From assembly GCA_040081265.1 (NCBI GenBank), contig JBEBGV010000008.1, forward strand, positions 33,244-97,243: DNA of 64,000 nt. The letters run 5' to 3'. The translations under genes were made by a program, and so were the position numbers. The notes beneath the pieces are model-generated. The model was not told the origin of the DNA. It worked only from the letters and a program-made list of their open reading frames with translations, and searched no databases. Below, piece by piece: positions 49,751-58,820 of this stretch (position 1 is its first letter; each line of letters starts with the position of its first letter). This DNA is from JBEBGV01 sp040081265. GTDB lineage: Bacteria; Acidobacteriota; Vicinamibacteria; Vicinamibacterales; UBA2999.

Positions 49751-52291
49751 CTAGAGCGACGGGGTCAGACGGGACGGGATCGAGTGGCTGAGATATCTCA
49801 AAGCCAGGGCATCTGCAAGGTCAACGATGCCGTTTCGCAGCGTCTGGAGATGTGCTTCGAGCTGCAGGCGCTCGCCTTTGGCGTCGCGGCGCTTCAACTC
49901 GTCGAGTCTGGCGTTGCGGAGCAGGCTCATCAGCCGGGGGCCGATGGTGTGCTCGCCCAGCTCCTGTCCCTCGCTGGGCTCTGGCAAGCCGGTGATCCGA
50001 TCGTTGAGGGTGGCCACCTGATACGCAACCGATCGCGGATTGCCCTCGTCGACCAGCAGCAACTCCAGCACATATCGTGTGCGGATGGCCGTGAGGTAGC
50101 GTGACCGATAGGTCGTTGAGCTGTCAGCTGCCTGCAGCAGCACCTCGAGACACCCGTCGTCGGGAAGCGGTGCGGTGGCCACGCCGACCCGGAGCCACTC
50201 GATCATCTGCAGCGCGCGCTCGACCCGGCGACCGATGTCCAGAAACCGCCAGCCGTGGCCGCGCGTCGGGTTCTCCGACAGCAGACCGGCGAACGCCGAC
50301 AACATGATCACGACGTCGTCGAGCTGCTGGAGCGCCGCCACATACCGCCGCTCGGGGCTGCTCGGCGCGTCGGCGAAGCCCTTCTCGAGCTGTTGCAGGA
50401 CACGCCACGTATCCTGAGACAGCCGCTCCTTGACCTCCCAGCTCAGACGCCGGATCTGACGCAGGTTCCACCCTATCCCTGACGGGCGGTCGGGATCGAA
50501 AACCAGCTGCCCCAAGAGCCCCTGGAGGCGCCACCACTGCTGCGCGATGGGCGCGTGCTTGAACTCCGCGGGCAGCAGGTTCAGCCCGCGCAGGAAATGC
50601 AGGATGGTGTTGATATCTGCGCCGCGACCGAGCTCTGACTCCCCGGAGAGTCCGGGCAGGAGCACGCGAATCAGGCGGGCGGTCGACTCGAGACGCTCGG
50701 CGTAGCGTCCGAGCCAGAACAGGTTATCGGCAACTCGACTGGACAGTTCTGTTGAAACGCCCTGCACGAGCGACGGGCGGAGCGTGGCGCGAGGTTCGCG
50801 CTGCCGCGATGCACGCTGATCGACGACCCACGTGTCCTTGCTGCCCCCGCCGAGCTGCATCGACACGACCAGTGACTGTCGTCCGGTCGCCACGCGGGTC
50901 AGCCCGCCGGGAAGCACACTGTACGAAGCACCATCCCAGGCCGCCAGGGCCCGCAGGACGACGTGACGGGGTTCGAGACCGCGATGGGTGTGAATCGGGG
51001 CGGTCGAGAGATCGACCTGCTCCTGCGCGACAAACGACGCAGGGTGCTGCTCGATACGGGCGACCAGCGCGCGCCGCGCCTCAGCGTTCATTGACGCCGG
51101 AAACTCAGCTCGCTGACCAAAACGAGGAAAGGTCGGCTTGACGACCAAGCCGTTCATCTCATTCAACACATGCCGCCGCGGTTCATCCTGCCCGCACCAC
51201 CAGGTGGCGACCGAGGGCAGCAGCAGATGTTCCCCGAGCAGATGGCGGCAGAGGCCGGGAAGGAACGCCATGATCGATGGCGTTTCAACCAGGCCGCTCC
51301 CGAGGCCGTTGGCGATGAAGACCGTGCCCGCCCGTGCGGCCTGCACCAGACCGGGCACGCCGAGCAGGGAGTCGCCACGCAGTTCCAGCGGGTCGCAGAA
51401 GTCATCGTCGAGCCGCCTGACAATGACGTCGATCTGGTTGAGCCCGGCGAGTGTCTTCAGGTACACGCGACTGTCGCGCACTGTCAGGTCATCGCCACCC
51501 ACCAGCGGGACGCCCCAGTGTTTCGACAGGTATGAGTGCTCGAAGTACGTTTCGTTGTGCGGGCCGGAGGTCAGCAAGACCACGCGTGGCGACGCCGCGC
51601 GGTTGGGGGCGAGCCGCAGCAACGCCTCAAAGGTGCCTTCGTAAAAGCGCGCAAGCGAACGTGCATGGCACTTGTCGAGCAACGTCGGCAGTGTTCGTGC
51701 GGTCACGAGCCGGTTCTCGAGCGCGTACCCCAGGCCAGACGGCGCCTGTGTACGATCGGCAATCACCCACCATTGCCCGTCCGGGGCACGAGCCAGATCA
51801 ACCGCGTAGTTCTGCAGGTAGACCCCCGCCGGTGGAACGATGCCGTGACACGCCCGGAGAAAGCTGGGGTTGGCGTAGACCAGTTCTGGTGGCAGCAGGC
51901 GATCGCGCAGCAGGCGCTGCGACCCGTAGAGGTCTGCCAGGATCGCGTTCAGCAGGGTGGCACGCTGTGCAACCGCGCGTTCGATGCGGTCCCACTCGTC
52001 CTCCCCAATCGCCAACGGCACAGGGTCCATCCGCCATGGGCGTTCTTTGCCCTGGGGATCGCCATAGACGTTGTAGGTGATGCCGTTGGCCTGGATCAGG
52101 CGCTGGCCAACGTCGGCGCGCTTGCGGAACTCCGCGAGCCCGAGGCCACGCAGTCCGGCAGCCAGGCGCCTCCAATGCGGGCGGATGCGACCCGACTCGT
52201 CGAGAAACTCGTCCCAATGGGTCGGGTGCGGGGGGCGATACGCCCACTCCGCCCCGCGTTCAGCACGCAAGGTGAGGTTCGACTTGGTCAC
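49751..52291 (-). CDS. Circularly permuted ATP-grasp ligase fused to alpha-E domain
   Basis: 846 aa. The N-terminal half (1 to about 500) is a circularly permuted type 2 ATP-grasp: QANGITYNVYGDPQGKERPW, NYAVDLARAPDGQWWVIADR, APSGLGYALENR, IDVIVRRLDDDFCDPLEL, GLVVKPTFPRFG. The C-terminal half from about 515 (SRVADNLFWLGRYAERLEST) is an alpha-E helical domain (DUF403). The fusion pairs the two functions that are separate genes at 56742 and 55699. The predicted role is ATP-driven peptide-bond-like ligation; substrate unknown. Three bases from the large transglutaminase gene. Confidence 0.93.
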   Translation of the reverse strand: MTKSNLTLRAERGAEWAYRPPHPTHWDEFLDESGRIRPHWRRLAAGLRGLGLAEFRKRADVGQRLIQANGITYNVYGDPQGKERPWRMDPVPLAIGEDEWDRIERAVAQRATLLNAILADLYGSQRLLRDRLLPPELVYANPSFLRACHGIVPPAGVYLQNYAVDLARAPDGQWWVIADRTQAPSGLGYALENRLVTARTLPTLLDKCHARSLARFYEGTFEALLRLAPNRAASPRVVLLTSGPHNETYFEHSYLSKHWGVPLVGGDDLTVRDSRVYLKTLAGLNQIDVIVRRLDDDFCDPLELRGDSLLGVPGLVQAARAGTVFIANGLGSGLVETPSIMAFLPGLCRHLLGEHLLLPSVATWWCGQDEPRRHVLNEMNGLVVKPTFPRFGQRAEFPASMNAEARRALVARIEQHPASFVAQEQVDLSTAPIHTHRGLEPRHVVLRALAAWDGASYSVLPGGLTRVATGRQSLVVSMQLGGGSKDTWVVDQRASRQREPRATLRPSLVQGVSTELSSRVADNLFWLGRYAERLESTARLIRVLLPGLSGESELGRGADINTILHFLRGLNLLPAEFKHAPIAQQWWRLQGLLGQLVFDPDRPSGIGWNLRQIRRLSWEVKERLSQDTWRVLQQLEKGFADAPSSPERRYVAALQQLDDVVIMLSAFAGLLSENPTRGHGWRFLDIGRRVERALQMIEWLRVGVATAPLPDDGCLEVLLQAADSSTTYRSRYLTAIRTRYVLELLLVDEGNPRSVAYQVATLNDRITGLPEPSEGQELGEHTIGPRLMSLLRNARLDELKRRDAKGERLQLEAHLQTLRNGIVDLADALALRYLSHSIPSRLTPSL

Positions 52292-52294
52292 AAC

Positions 52295-55200
52295 CTAGTT
52301 GGAACCCGGCCGCGCCCGTCTGAGGTCGAGCGTCGAGGGAAAGTCGGGGTTCTCCAGGCGTATCGGCGCCATCTGGGCTCCGGCTGTATGACCCATCGCA
52401 AAAAATCGCGCCCGACGACGGGCTTCGGCCTCGTGGGAGTTTACCGGAAATGTGTTGTAGTTCCGGCCGCCCGGATGGGCGACGTGGTAGGTGCACCCCC
52501 CAAGCGATCGCCCCGCTTCGCGATCGACCAGGTCGAAGACCAGCGGCGTGTGGACCGGAATGGTCGGGTGGAGGCAGTGCGGCGGTTGCCACGCACGGTA
52601 GCGCACGCCACACACGTACTCGCCGGCTGTACCGGTCGGTTGCAGCGGCAACTCGAAACCGTTGCACGAAATCGCCAGCCGCTCGGGCACGAGGCCGGTC
52701 GCATGCACCTGCAGTCGCTCGACCGATGAATCCACATATCGCGACGTGCCGCCGGCGGCGCCTTCCTCGCCCAGCACGTACCACGGTTCAATCGCCTGGC
52801 TCAGCTCGATCGTGCAATCCCGATACGACACCCGGCCGTACGACGGGAAGCGGAACGAGAGAAACGGTGCAAACCACTCCTCGCTGAACGGATATCCAGC
52901 CTCACGCAGATCGTCGAGGACCCGACGCAGATCCTGCGCGACGTAGTGCGGCAGCATGAAACGATCGTGCAGGCGGGTGCCCCATCGGATCAGCCCACCC
53001 GTGTACGGTGCGCGCCAGAACCATGCAAGCAGCGTCCGCACAAGCAGATGCTGCGCGAGACTCATCCGTGCGTGTGGCGGCATTTCGAATGCACGCAGTT
53101 CGAGCAGGCCGAGCCGTCCTGTCGCGCTATCCGGCGAATACAGCTTGTCGATGCAGAATTCGGCGCGATGCGTATTGCCAGTGACATCCACCAGCAGGTT
53201 TCGGAACAGGCGATCAACGATCCACGGCGGGCTGGCGTCCGGTCCAGCGCTCACCTGCTGCATCGCAATCTCCAACTCGTAGACCGCGTCGGCCCGCGTC
53301 TCATCCACGCGCGGTGCCTGACTGGTCGGGCCGATGAAGACACCAGAGAACAGGTAGGACAAGGACGGATGGTTCAGCCAGTACGCGAGAAAGCTCTTCA
53401 GGAGCCCGGGCGATCGAAGAAAGGGGCTGTCGCCCGGCGTCGCTCCACCGAGCACGATGTGGTTGCCGCCTCCGGTGCCGGTGTGACGGCCGTCCAGCAT
53501 GAACTTCTCGGTACCCAGCCGGCTCATTCGCGCCTGAGCGTAGAGCGTGGTGGTATTGGTGACCAGGTCCCGCCAGCCGGCCGACGGCTGAACGTTGACC
53601 TCAATCACTCCGGGATCGGGCGTCACCTTCACCTGGCGAAGGCGCGCGTCATACGGCGGCGGGTAGCCCTCGAGCAGTACCGGCGCGTGCAGCGTCGCCG
53701 CGGTGTCCTCGATGGCCGCGATCAGCTGGACATAGTCATCCCCACTGGCGACCGGAGGCAGGAAGACGCACAGCGTACCGTCCCTGGCCTCAATGCTGAC
53801 CGCTGTTCGTATGACCGGCTCGCCGCTGACACCATCGGGCATGTCGGCGATGATCTGCTCGTGCACTTCCTGTGAACGGAGATTGGTGTCCGGCGCACCC
53901 GCCAGCTTTGCCTGGACCGGCGTGCGCGACGCGTTTCTCGGCTCACGCCACGACGGGCGAGGCAGCGGCTGCGAGGGACGCATCGGATCCGCGGGGATGA
54001 CCTCGCGCATCACGCCCACTGGTTCAGCGACCAGCGAGTGGAGCGGCAGGCGGAGACCAACCGGTGAGTCGCCAGGCACAAGGAACAGGTGACGGGCGCG
54101 AAGCATCCACAGCCCGGACTGCCAGACGGGCCCGTTGTGTCCCCAGCCGCGCGCGAGCGGCAGGACGAATCCGGTTGGCCTGCCCAGACCCCGGCTGAAC
54201 ACCCGGCGCAATCGCTCGCGCTCTTCGGGATCGTCGAGTGTGTTGTGCTCCGGATCGACGTTGACCGGCAACTGCCGCTCGCGATGGATGTAGGCCAGCG
54301 GATCCTCGTAGGCGGCAATGACGTGCTCGGGGCCCACCTCCAGCCGTTCCGCCAGCGCCTCCGCAAAGCGCTCGGCGTCGGTGTCCTCCCAGCCACCCGG
54401 ATGATCGGGGTCCGCCATCAGCGCGGGGTTGCGCCACAAGGGGACACCATCCTCGCGCCAGTAACAGGTATACGCCCACCTCGGCAGTGACTCGCCGGGA
54501 TACCACTTACCCTGACCGAAATGCAGCAGTCCGCCAGGCGCCAGGAGGTCGCGCAACCGTCCGATCAGCGTCGATGCCAGACGGCGCTTGGTCGGCCCCA
54601 TGGCGGCCGTATTCCACTCCTCGCCGTCCATGTCGTCGATGGACACAAACGTCGGCTCGCCGCCCACCGTCAACCGCACATCGCCTGCGGTCAGCTCTTC
54701 ATCGACGCGATCACCGAGGGCGAGGATATCGGTCCACTGTTCGTCCGTGTACGGACGGGTGACGCGGGGGTCCTCGTGAATTCGCGTCACCTGCATCTCG
54801 TGGTGGAACACGACGCCGCTCGGGCTCACGAGCCCCGCGACCGGCGAGGCCGATTCAGGAGATGGCGTCGCGGCGAGCGGGATGTGGCCTTCGCCCGCAA
54901 AGAGACCCGAGGTCGGATCGAGTCCAACCCAGCCCGCACCGGGCAGGTAGACTTCGGCCCAGGCATGGAGATCGGTGAAGTCTTCCTTGGGCCCCTCCGG
55001 TCCATCGAGCGGCTTCTCGTCCGGTTTGAGCTGAATCAGATAGCCGGAGACGAAGCGCGCGGCGAGGCCGATCTGGCGTGCCACTTCGACGAGCAGCCAC
55101 GCGGAGTCGCGACAGGATCCGCTCGCCAGACCAAGCGTCTCCTCGCTGGTCTGCACGCCGTGCTCCATGCGGATCACATACCCGACGCCGAGTTGAAGCC

Positions 55201-55651
55201 GTCGATTGAGCTCGACGAGGAAGGCGATGGTGTTGATCGGCGTTCGGTCGATCGTGGCAACGAACGCGGCCAGGCGGGGGCCGGGTGACGGCGTCGCCAG
55301 AAACGGCGCCAGCTCCTCGCGCTGACTGGCTTCGTAGGTGAACGGAAACTGCTCGGCGTAGGGCTCGAGAAAGAAGTCGAATGGATTGATGACCGACATC
55401 TCGGCCACCAGATCGACCTCGATCGCGAAGCGATTGGTCGGCTCAGGGAACACGAGCCGCGCCTGAAAATTGCCGTGCGGATCCTGCTGCCAGTTGATGA
55501 AGTGCTCCCTGGGTTCGACCCGCAGCGAATAGCTGGTGACCGGCGTCCGACTGTGCGGTGCCGGGCGCAGACGGACCGTCTGCGGCGACAACGTCACCAG
55601 GCGATCGTACTGATACACCGTCTTGTGGTGCAGGGCGACCCTGATGGCCAT
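52295..55651 (-). CDS. Transglutaminase-DUF2126 fusion protein
   Basis: 1118 aa. N-terminal transglutaminase part (to about 290): Cys in GSCRDSAWLLVEVARQIG, His/Asp in DLHAWAEVYLPGAGWVGLDPT. The long remainder is DUF2126, with GEPTFVSIDDMDGEEWNTAA, GKWYPGESLPRWAYTCYWR, GGGNHIVLGGATPGDSPFL and, near the end, PVNSHEAEARRRARFF. DUF2126 has been predicted to have a glutamine-synthetase-like/ligase fold in comparative work; the function is not proved. It is the third gene of the cluster and lies between the alpha-E and the ATP-grasp/alpha-E genes. Confidence 0.92.
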   Translation of the reverse strand: MAIRVALHHKTVYQYDRLVTLSPQTVRLRPAPHSRTPVTSYSLRVEPREHFINWQQDPHGNFQARLVFPEPTNRFAIEVDLVAEMSVINPFDFFLEPYAEQFPFTYEASQREELAPFLATPSPGPRLAAFVATIDRTPINTIAFLVELNRRLQLGVGYVIRMEHGVQTSEETLGLASGSCRDSAWLLVEVARQIGLAARFVSGYLIQLKPDEKPLDGPEGPKEDFTDLHAWAEVYLPGAGWVGLDPTSGLFAGEGHIPLAATPSPESASPVAGLVSPSGVVFHHEMQVTRIHEDPRVTRPYTDEQWTDILALGDRVDEELTAGDVRLTVGGEPTFVSIDDMDGEEWNTAAMGPTKRRLASTLIGRLRDLLAPGGLLHFGQGKWYPGESLPRWAYTCYWREDGVPLWRNPALMADPDHPGGWEDTDAERFAEALAERLEVGPEHVIAAYEDPLAYIHRERQLPVNVDPEHNTLDDPEERERLRRVFSRGLGRPTGFVLPLARGWGHNGPVWQSGLWMLRARHLFLVPGDSPVGLRLPLHSLVAEPVGVMREVIPADPMRPSQPLPRPSWREPRNASRTPVQAKLAGAPDTNLRSQEVHEQIIADMPDGVSGEPVIRTAVSIEARDGTLCVFLPPVASGDDYVQLIAAIEDTAATLHAPVLLEGYPPPYDARLRQVKVTPDPGVIEVNVQPSAGWRDLVTNTTTLYAQARMSRLGTEKFMLDGRHTGTGGGNHIVLGGATPGDSPFLRSPGLLKSFLAYWLNHPSLSYLFSGVFIGPTSQAPRVDETRADAVYELEIAMQQVSAGPDASPPWIVDRLFRNLLVDVTGNTHRAEFCIDKLYSPDSATGRLGLLELRAFEMPPHARMSLAQHLLVRTLLAWFWRAPYTGGLIRWGTRLHDRFMLPHYVAQDLRRVLDDLREAGYPFSEEWFAPFLSFRFPSYGRVSYRDCTIELSQAIEPWYVLGEEGAAGGTSRYVDSSVERLQVHATGLVPERLAISCNGFELPLQPTGTAGEYVCGVRYRAWQPPHCLHPTIPVHTPLVFDLVDREAGRSLGGCTYHVAHPGGRNYNTFPVNSHEAEARRRARFFAMGHTAGAQMAPIRLENPDFPSTLDLRRARPGSN

Positions 55652-55698
55652 GCTACGAACGCATCTCGGCTGAAGTCATTGGCAGGACGGAGTCTCGG

Positions 55699-56745
55699 CT
55701 AGACCGCGGCGGGACCAATCGAGGTCCGTTGCGACTGGCTCTGTGACTGGTTCGGAGAGGGCGCAGGAGAGGTCGCGATCACTGGCGTGCGGACAGCGAA
55801 GTCCTCACGCAGGCACGCATCGATGGCGTTCATCTTCAACTGCAGGCGGTCGAGGTATTCGTGAAGCCCTCCACGAATCACGCTCTCGACTGAGGTGAAG
55901 TCCAGTTCGGCAACCAGTTGTCCCATCAGCTGCTCGGACGTGCGCGTGAAGGCGCCAGGCGCACTTCCCGTGATCGCACGTAGCGACTCGCTGGCACAGT
56001 GAACGCAGTACCGGACGGCGCGGGGAAACTCGGTATCCATCACCAGGAAGTCGACCACGTCGGGAGGCGTGATTCGTCCGAACTTCTTCCGATACATCTC
56101 GAAGCCGCTGACCGACTTCAGCACCGCCGACCAGTGAATGTCGTCGTAGGGCGTGCCGATGTCGCGTGCCGATGGCAGCAGCATGAAATACTTCACGTCC
56201 AGGATACGGGAGGTTTTGTCGGCACGCTCCAGCTTGCGGCCCAGCCTCAGGAAGTGCCATGCCTCGCCGTGCGACATCGTGGCGTCAGCCAGTCCCTGAA
56301 ACAGGTGGCAGCCGAGCCGGATCTCGCGAAAGGCGTCGAGCATCCGTTCAGGCTCGGGCAGCGACCGCTGCGTCTGAATCTGCAGGTACATGCTGTTGAC
56401 CTGCGCCCACATCTCCGACGAGATGGTTTCGCGCACCGAGCGGGCGTTCTCGCGCGCCAGCCGCAGGCAGGACGCGATCGAGTTCGGGTTCTCGTTGTCG
56501 TAGGCCAGGTACTCGATCACGCGCACCTGGCTTGCCGCACCGTAGCGTTCCTTGAAGCTTTCGGTGTCGCCGCTGGTATCGATGAGGGGCTGCCACTGGT
56601 GCGCCGGAGCGAGCGGCAGATCGAGCTGAAGGTTGAGATTGACGCCGATAAAACGGGCGACGTTCTCGGCCCGCTCGATGTAGCGCGCCAGCCAGTACAC
56701 CGAGTCAGCGACGCGGCTGAGCAGCGGGAGCGGTTCCGCTCTCAC
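55699..56745 (-). CDS. Alpha-E domain protein (DUF403)
   Basis: 348 aa from GTG 56745. All-helical protein beginning with the family mark LLSRVADSVYWLARYIERAEN, then NPNSIASCLRLARENARSVRE, SHGEAWHFLRLGRKLERADK and TEFPRAVRYCVHCASESL. Two short Pro/Gln/Ser-rich tails close it. The start overlaps the ATP-grasp stop by four bases (GTGA), so the pair is coupled. Alpha-E proteins always accompany these ATP-grasp enzymes; role unknown, possibly in substrate holding. A similar domain is fused in the gene at 49751. Confidence 0.93.
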   Translation of the reverse strand: MRAEPLPLLSRVADSVYWLARYIERAENVARFIGVNLNLQLDLPLAPAHQWQPLIDTSGDTESFKERYGAASQVRVIEYLAYDNENPNSIASCLRLARENARSVRETISSEMWAQVNSMYLQIQTQRSLPEPERMLDAFREIRLGCHLFQGLADATMSHGEAWHFLRLGRKLERADKTSRILDVKYFMLLPSARDIGTPYDDIHWSAVLKSVSGFEMYRKKFGRITPPDVVDFLVMDTEFPRAVRYCVHCASESLRAITGSAPGAFTRTSEQLMGQLVAELDFTSVESVIRGGLHEYLDRLQLKMNAIDACLREDFAVRTPVIATSPAPSPNQSQSQSQRTSIGPAAV

Positions 56746-58202
56746 ATCGACGCTCCGGCCAGCGGCGCCAGCACCCATGTATCCTTGCTGCCGCCGCCCT
56801 GCGACGAATTCACGACCAGCGATCCCTTGCGCAGCGCCACCCGAGTAAGTCCTCCCGGCACGACGTGAACATTGCCGTCGCCATCGTAGAGGATATACGG
56901 CCTGAGGTCGACGTGTCGGCCCTCCAGCCGATCGCCAACCAGCGTCGGCACGCGTGAGAGGGCCAGCGTCGGCTGGGCAATATAGTTGCGCGGATTCGCC
57001 TTGATCTTGTCGGCGAACGCCTCACGTTCGGCGGCCGTGGAGTGGGGCCCGACCAGCATGCCGTATCCGCCAGCTTCGTTGGCCGATTTCACCACCAGGC
57101 TGTCGAGGTTCTGCAGGACGTGCTGCCGGTCGCTGTCGCGCCAGCAGAGGTAGGTCGGCACGTTGGGCAGGATGGCGTCCTCGCCGGTGTAGTACTTGAT
57201 CATGTCAGGCACGTAGGCGTACATGACCTTGTCGTCGGCGACGCCGTTACCAGGCGCATTGGCGAGCGCGACACGGCCGGCGCGGTAGGCGCGCATCAAT
57301 CCGGGCACACCCAGCATCGAGTCGGGGCGAAACGCCTCGGGATCGAGAAAGTCATCGTCGATGCGACGATAAATGACGTGGACGCGTCGCAGTCCCCTCG
57401 TCGTTCGCATCCAGACCGCATCGTCCTCGACCACCAGATCGCGACCCTCGACGAGCGGGATGCCCATCTTCTGTGCAAGGTAGCTGTGCTCAAAATAGGC
57501 GGAGTTGTACATCCCGGGCGTCAGCAGCACGACGACCGGTTTGCCGGCGATACCAGATGGAGCGAGCGACTCCAGCGTGCGCAGCAGCAGGCTCGGGTAC
57601 TCGAGGATCGGACGCACCGGCAAGCCCTCGAAGACCTGCGGGAAGGTGCGCTTCATCAAGTCCCGATTCTCGAGCATGTACGAGACGCCCGAGGGGACGC
57701 GCAGGTTGTCCTCGAGCACATAGATCTGTCCGTCGCCGTGGCGGACGAGGTCCGTGCCGGTGATGTGACACCATACGCCCTTGGGCGGGTCCAGCCCGAC
57801 GCACTGGGGCCGGAACGACGCCGCGGATCTGATGACCTCTTCCGGCACGATCCCGGCCTTGACGATGCGCTGGGTGTGATAGATGTCATCGATGAACAAG
57901 TTAAGGGCGTGGATGCGCTGCTTCAAGCCGCGCTCGAGCCACGCCCACTCCTCGGCGCGCACGATGCGCGGGACCAGGTCGAACGGAAACGGACGTTCGG
58001 TCCCGGCAGAGTTCCCGTAGACGTTGAACGTGATTCCGAGCTGGACGAGCACGCGTTCCGCCGCCTGCTGGCAGCGTTGCAGCTGGCCCTCGCCCAGGGC
58101 GCCGATGGTCTCAAGCAGCAGACGGGCCTCCACTCTGGGCCGGCCACTCTCTTCGAAGAGCTCGTCGTAGAACCCGCCGGTTTCGTAGGTGCCTACCTGC
58201 AT
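56742..58202 (-). CDS. Circularly permuted type 2 ATP-grasp ligase
   Basis: 486 aa. Matches the N-terminal half of the fusion at 49751: LGITFNVYGNSAGTERPFPF, GQIYVLEDNLRVPSGVSYML, VHVIYRRIDDDFLDPEAF, SLVVKSANEAGGYGMLVGP. The closing segment GGLTRVALRKGSLVVNSSQG with SKDTWVL matches the same region of the fused gene. First structural gene of the cluster; a promoter-like pair lies at 58254-58283. The alpha-E gene follows with a 4-base overlap. Chemistry (acyl-phosphate plus amine ligation) is family knowledge; substrate unknown. Confidence 0.94.
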   Translation of the reverse strand: MQVGTYETGGFYDELFEESGRPRVEARLLLETIGALGEGQLQRCQQAAERVLVQLGITFNVYGNSAGTERPFPFDLVPRIVRAEEWAWLERGLKQRIHALNLFIDDIYHTQRIVKAGIVPEEVIRSAASFRPQCVGLDPPKGVWCHITGTDLVRHGDGQIYVLEDNLRVPSGVSYMLENRDLMKRTFPQVFEGLPVRPILEYPSLLLRTLESLAPSGIAGKPVVVLLTPGMYNSAYFEHSYLAQKMGIPLVEGRDLVVEDDAVWMRTTRGLRRVHVIYRRIDDDFLDPEAFRPDSMLGVPGLMRAYRAGRVALANAPGNGVADDKVMYAYVPDMIKYYTGEDAILPNVPTYLCWRDSDRQHVLQNLDSLVVKSANEAGGYGMLVGPHSTAAEREAFADKIKANPRNYIAQPTLALSRVPTLVGDRLEGRHVDLRPYILYDGDGNVHVVPGGLTRVALRKGSLVVNSSQGGGSKDTWVLAPLAGASM

Positions 58203-58253
58203 CTCGGAGCTCTCTCCCTCACGTGACCCGACGCAACGAAGAATGGAACATAA

Positions 58254-58283
58254 ATGTTATGCACGTGCTTATGAGAGACGTAA
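58254..58283 (-). promoter_or_regulatory. Possible promoter of the ATP-grasp/transglutaminase cluster, with palindrome
   Basis: On the minus strand TTACGT (58278-58283), 18-base spacer, TAACAT (58254-58259). CATAAATGTTATG (58249-58261) is an almost perfect palindrome overlapping the -10, and GCACGTGC (58261-58268) is another; either may be an operator. Confidence 0.35.
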
Positions 58284-58367
58284 TTGTGGATACGAAGAAC
58301 TGCCTGCGCCAGCAGGCGCCCCCGTTCCGTCCCGAACGCCAGGCTGGCGCCCCTCGCCTCTGTGCCC

Positions 58368-58565
58368 TTATGCCCGTCCGGTCCGCACGATCGTGCGCTG
58401 GGTCGTCCAGCGGAGAAAGCCAGTATCCACGAGAGAATCGATGACGAAGCGACAGTCATCGGCGCCCATGTTCCATAGTCTACCGGCCTGGGCCAGCGTG
58501 AGTTCCATGCCGGGCATCTCCATGAACTCGAACCGCACACGATCGACGAGGGTGGCAAAGCTCAT
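58368..58565 (-). CDS. Small winged-helix-like protein
   Basis: 65 aa from ATG 58565. The pattern FEFMEMPGMELTLAQAGRLW followed by CRFVIDSLVDTGFLRWT looks like a compact helix-turn-helix with a beta hairpin (TGFLRWTTQRTIVRT), as in small DNA-binding proteins. Not assigned to a family with certainty. It lies upstream of the ATP-grasp cluster on the same strand, with a 165-base gap containing the palindromes. It could be a regulator of the cluster, which is inference. Confidence 0.55.
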   Translation of the reverse strand: MSFATLVDRVRFEFMEMPGMELTLAQAGRLWNMGADDCRFVIDSLVDTGFLRWTTQRTIVRTGRA

Positions 58566-58740
58566 GGTCCGTGGTGGTAGCAACCTGCAGGCCAGCCAGG
58601 CCCGCCACCGCGAAAGGCGTGTTTTCGGCCTGTTTTCACCTGGCGGCATCCGCGCTCACGATGACACACTCCGCAGATTCGTCGTAATGGAATATGAGAG
58701 ATACGCAAATGTAGAAACAGGCGACACACCCTCCGTAAAT

Positions 58741-58759
58741 TGCCCGGAAAGATCGGGCA
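58741..58759. other. Short hairpin in the leader of the glucan phosphorylase gene
   Basis: TGCCCG (58741-58746) and CGGGCA (58754-58759) with a 7-base loop, about 60 bases before GTG 58821. Too short to be a sure terminator; may be part of the 5' leader. Confidence 0.25.
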
Positions 58760-58820
58760 TCGCAGGGCAGGACTCTTGCTATCCCTCTCATGCGGCAGGT
58801 CGAACCCTTTCGGAGGTCAC

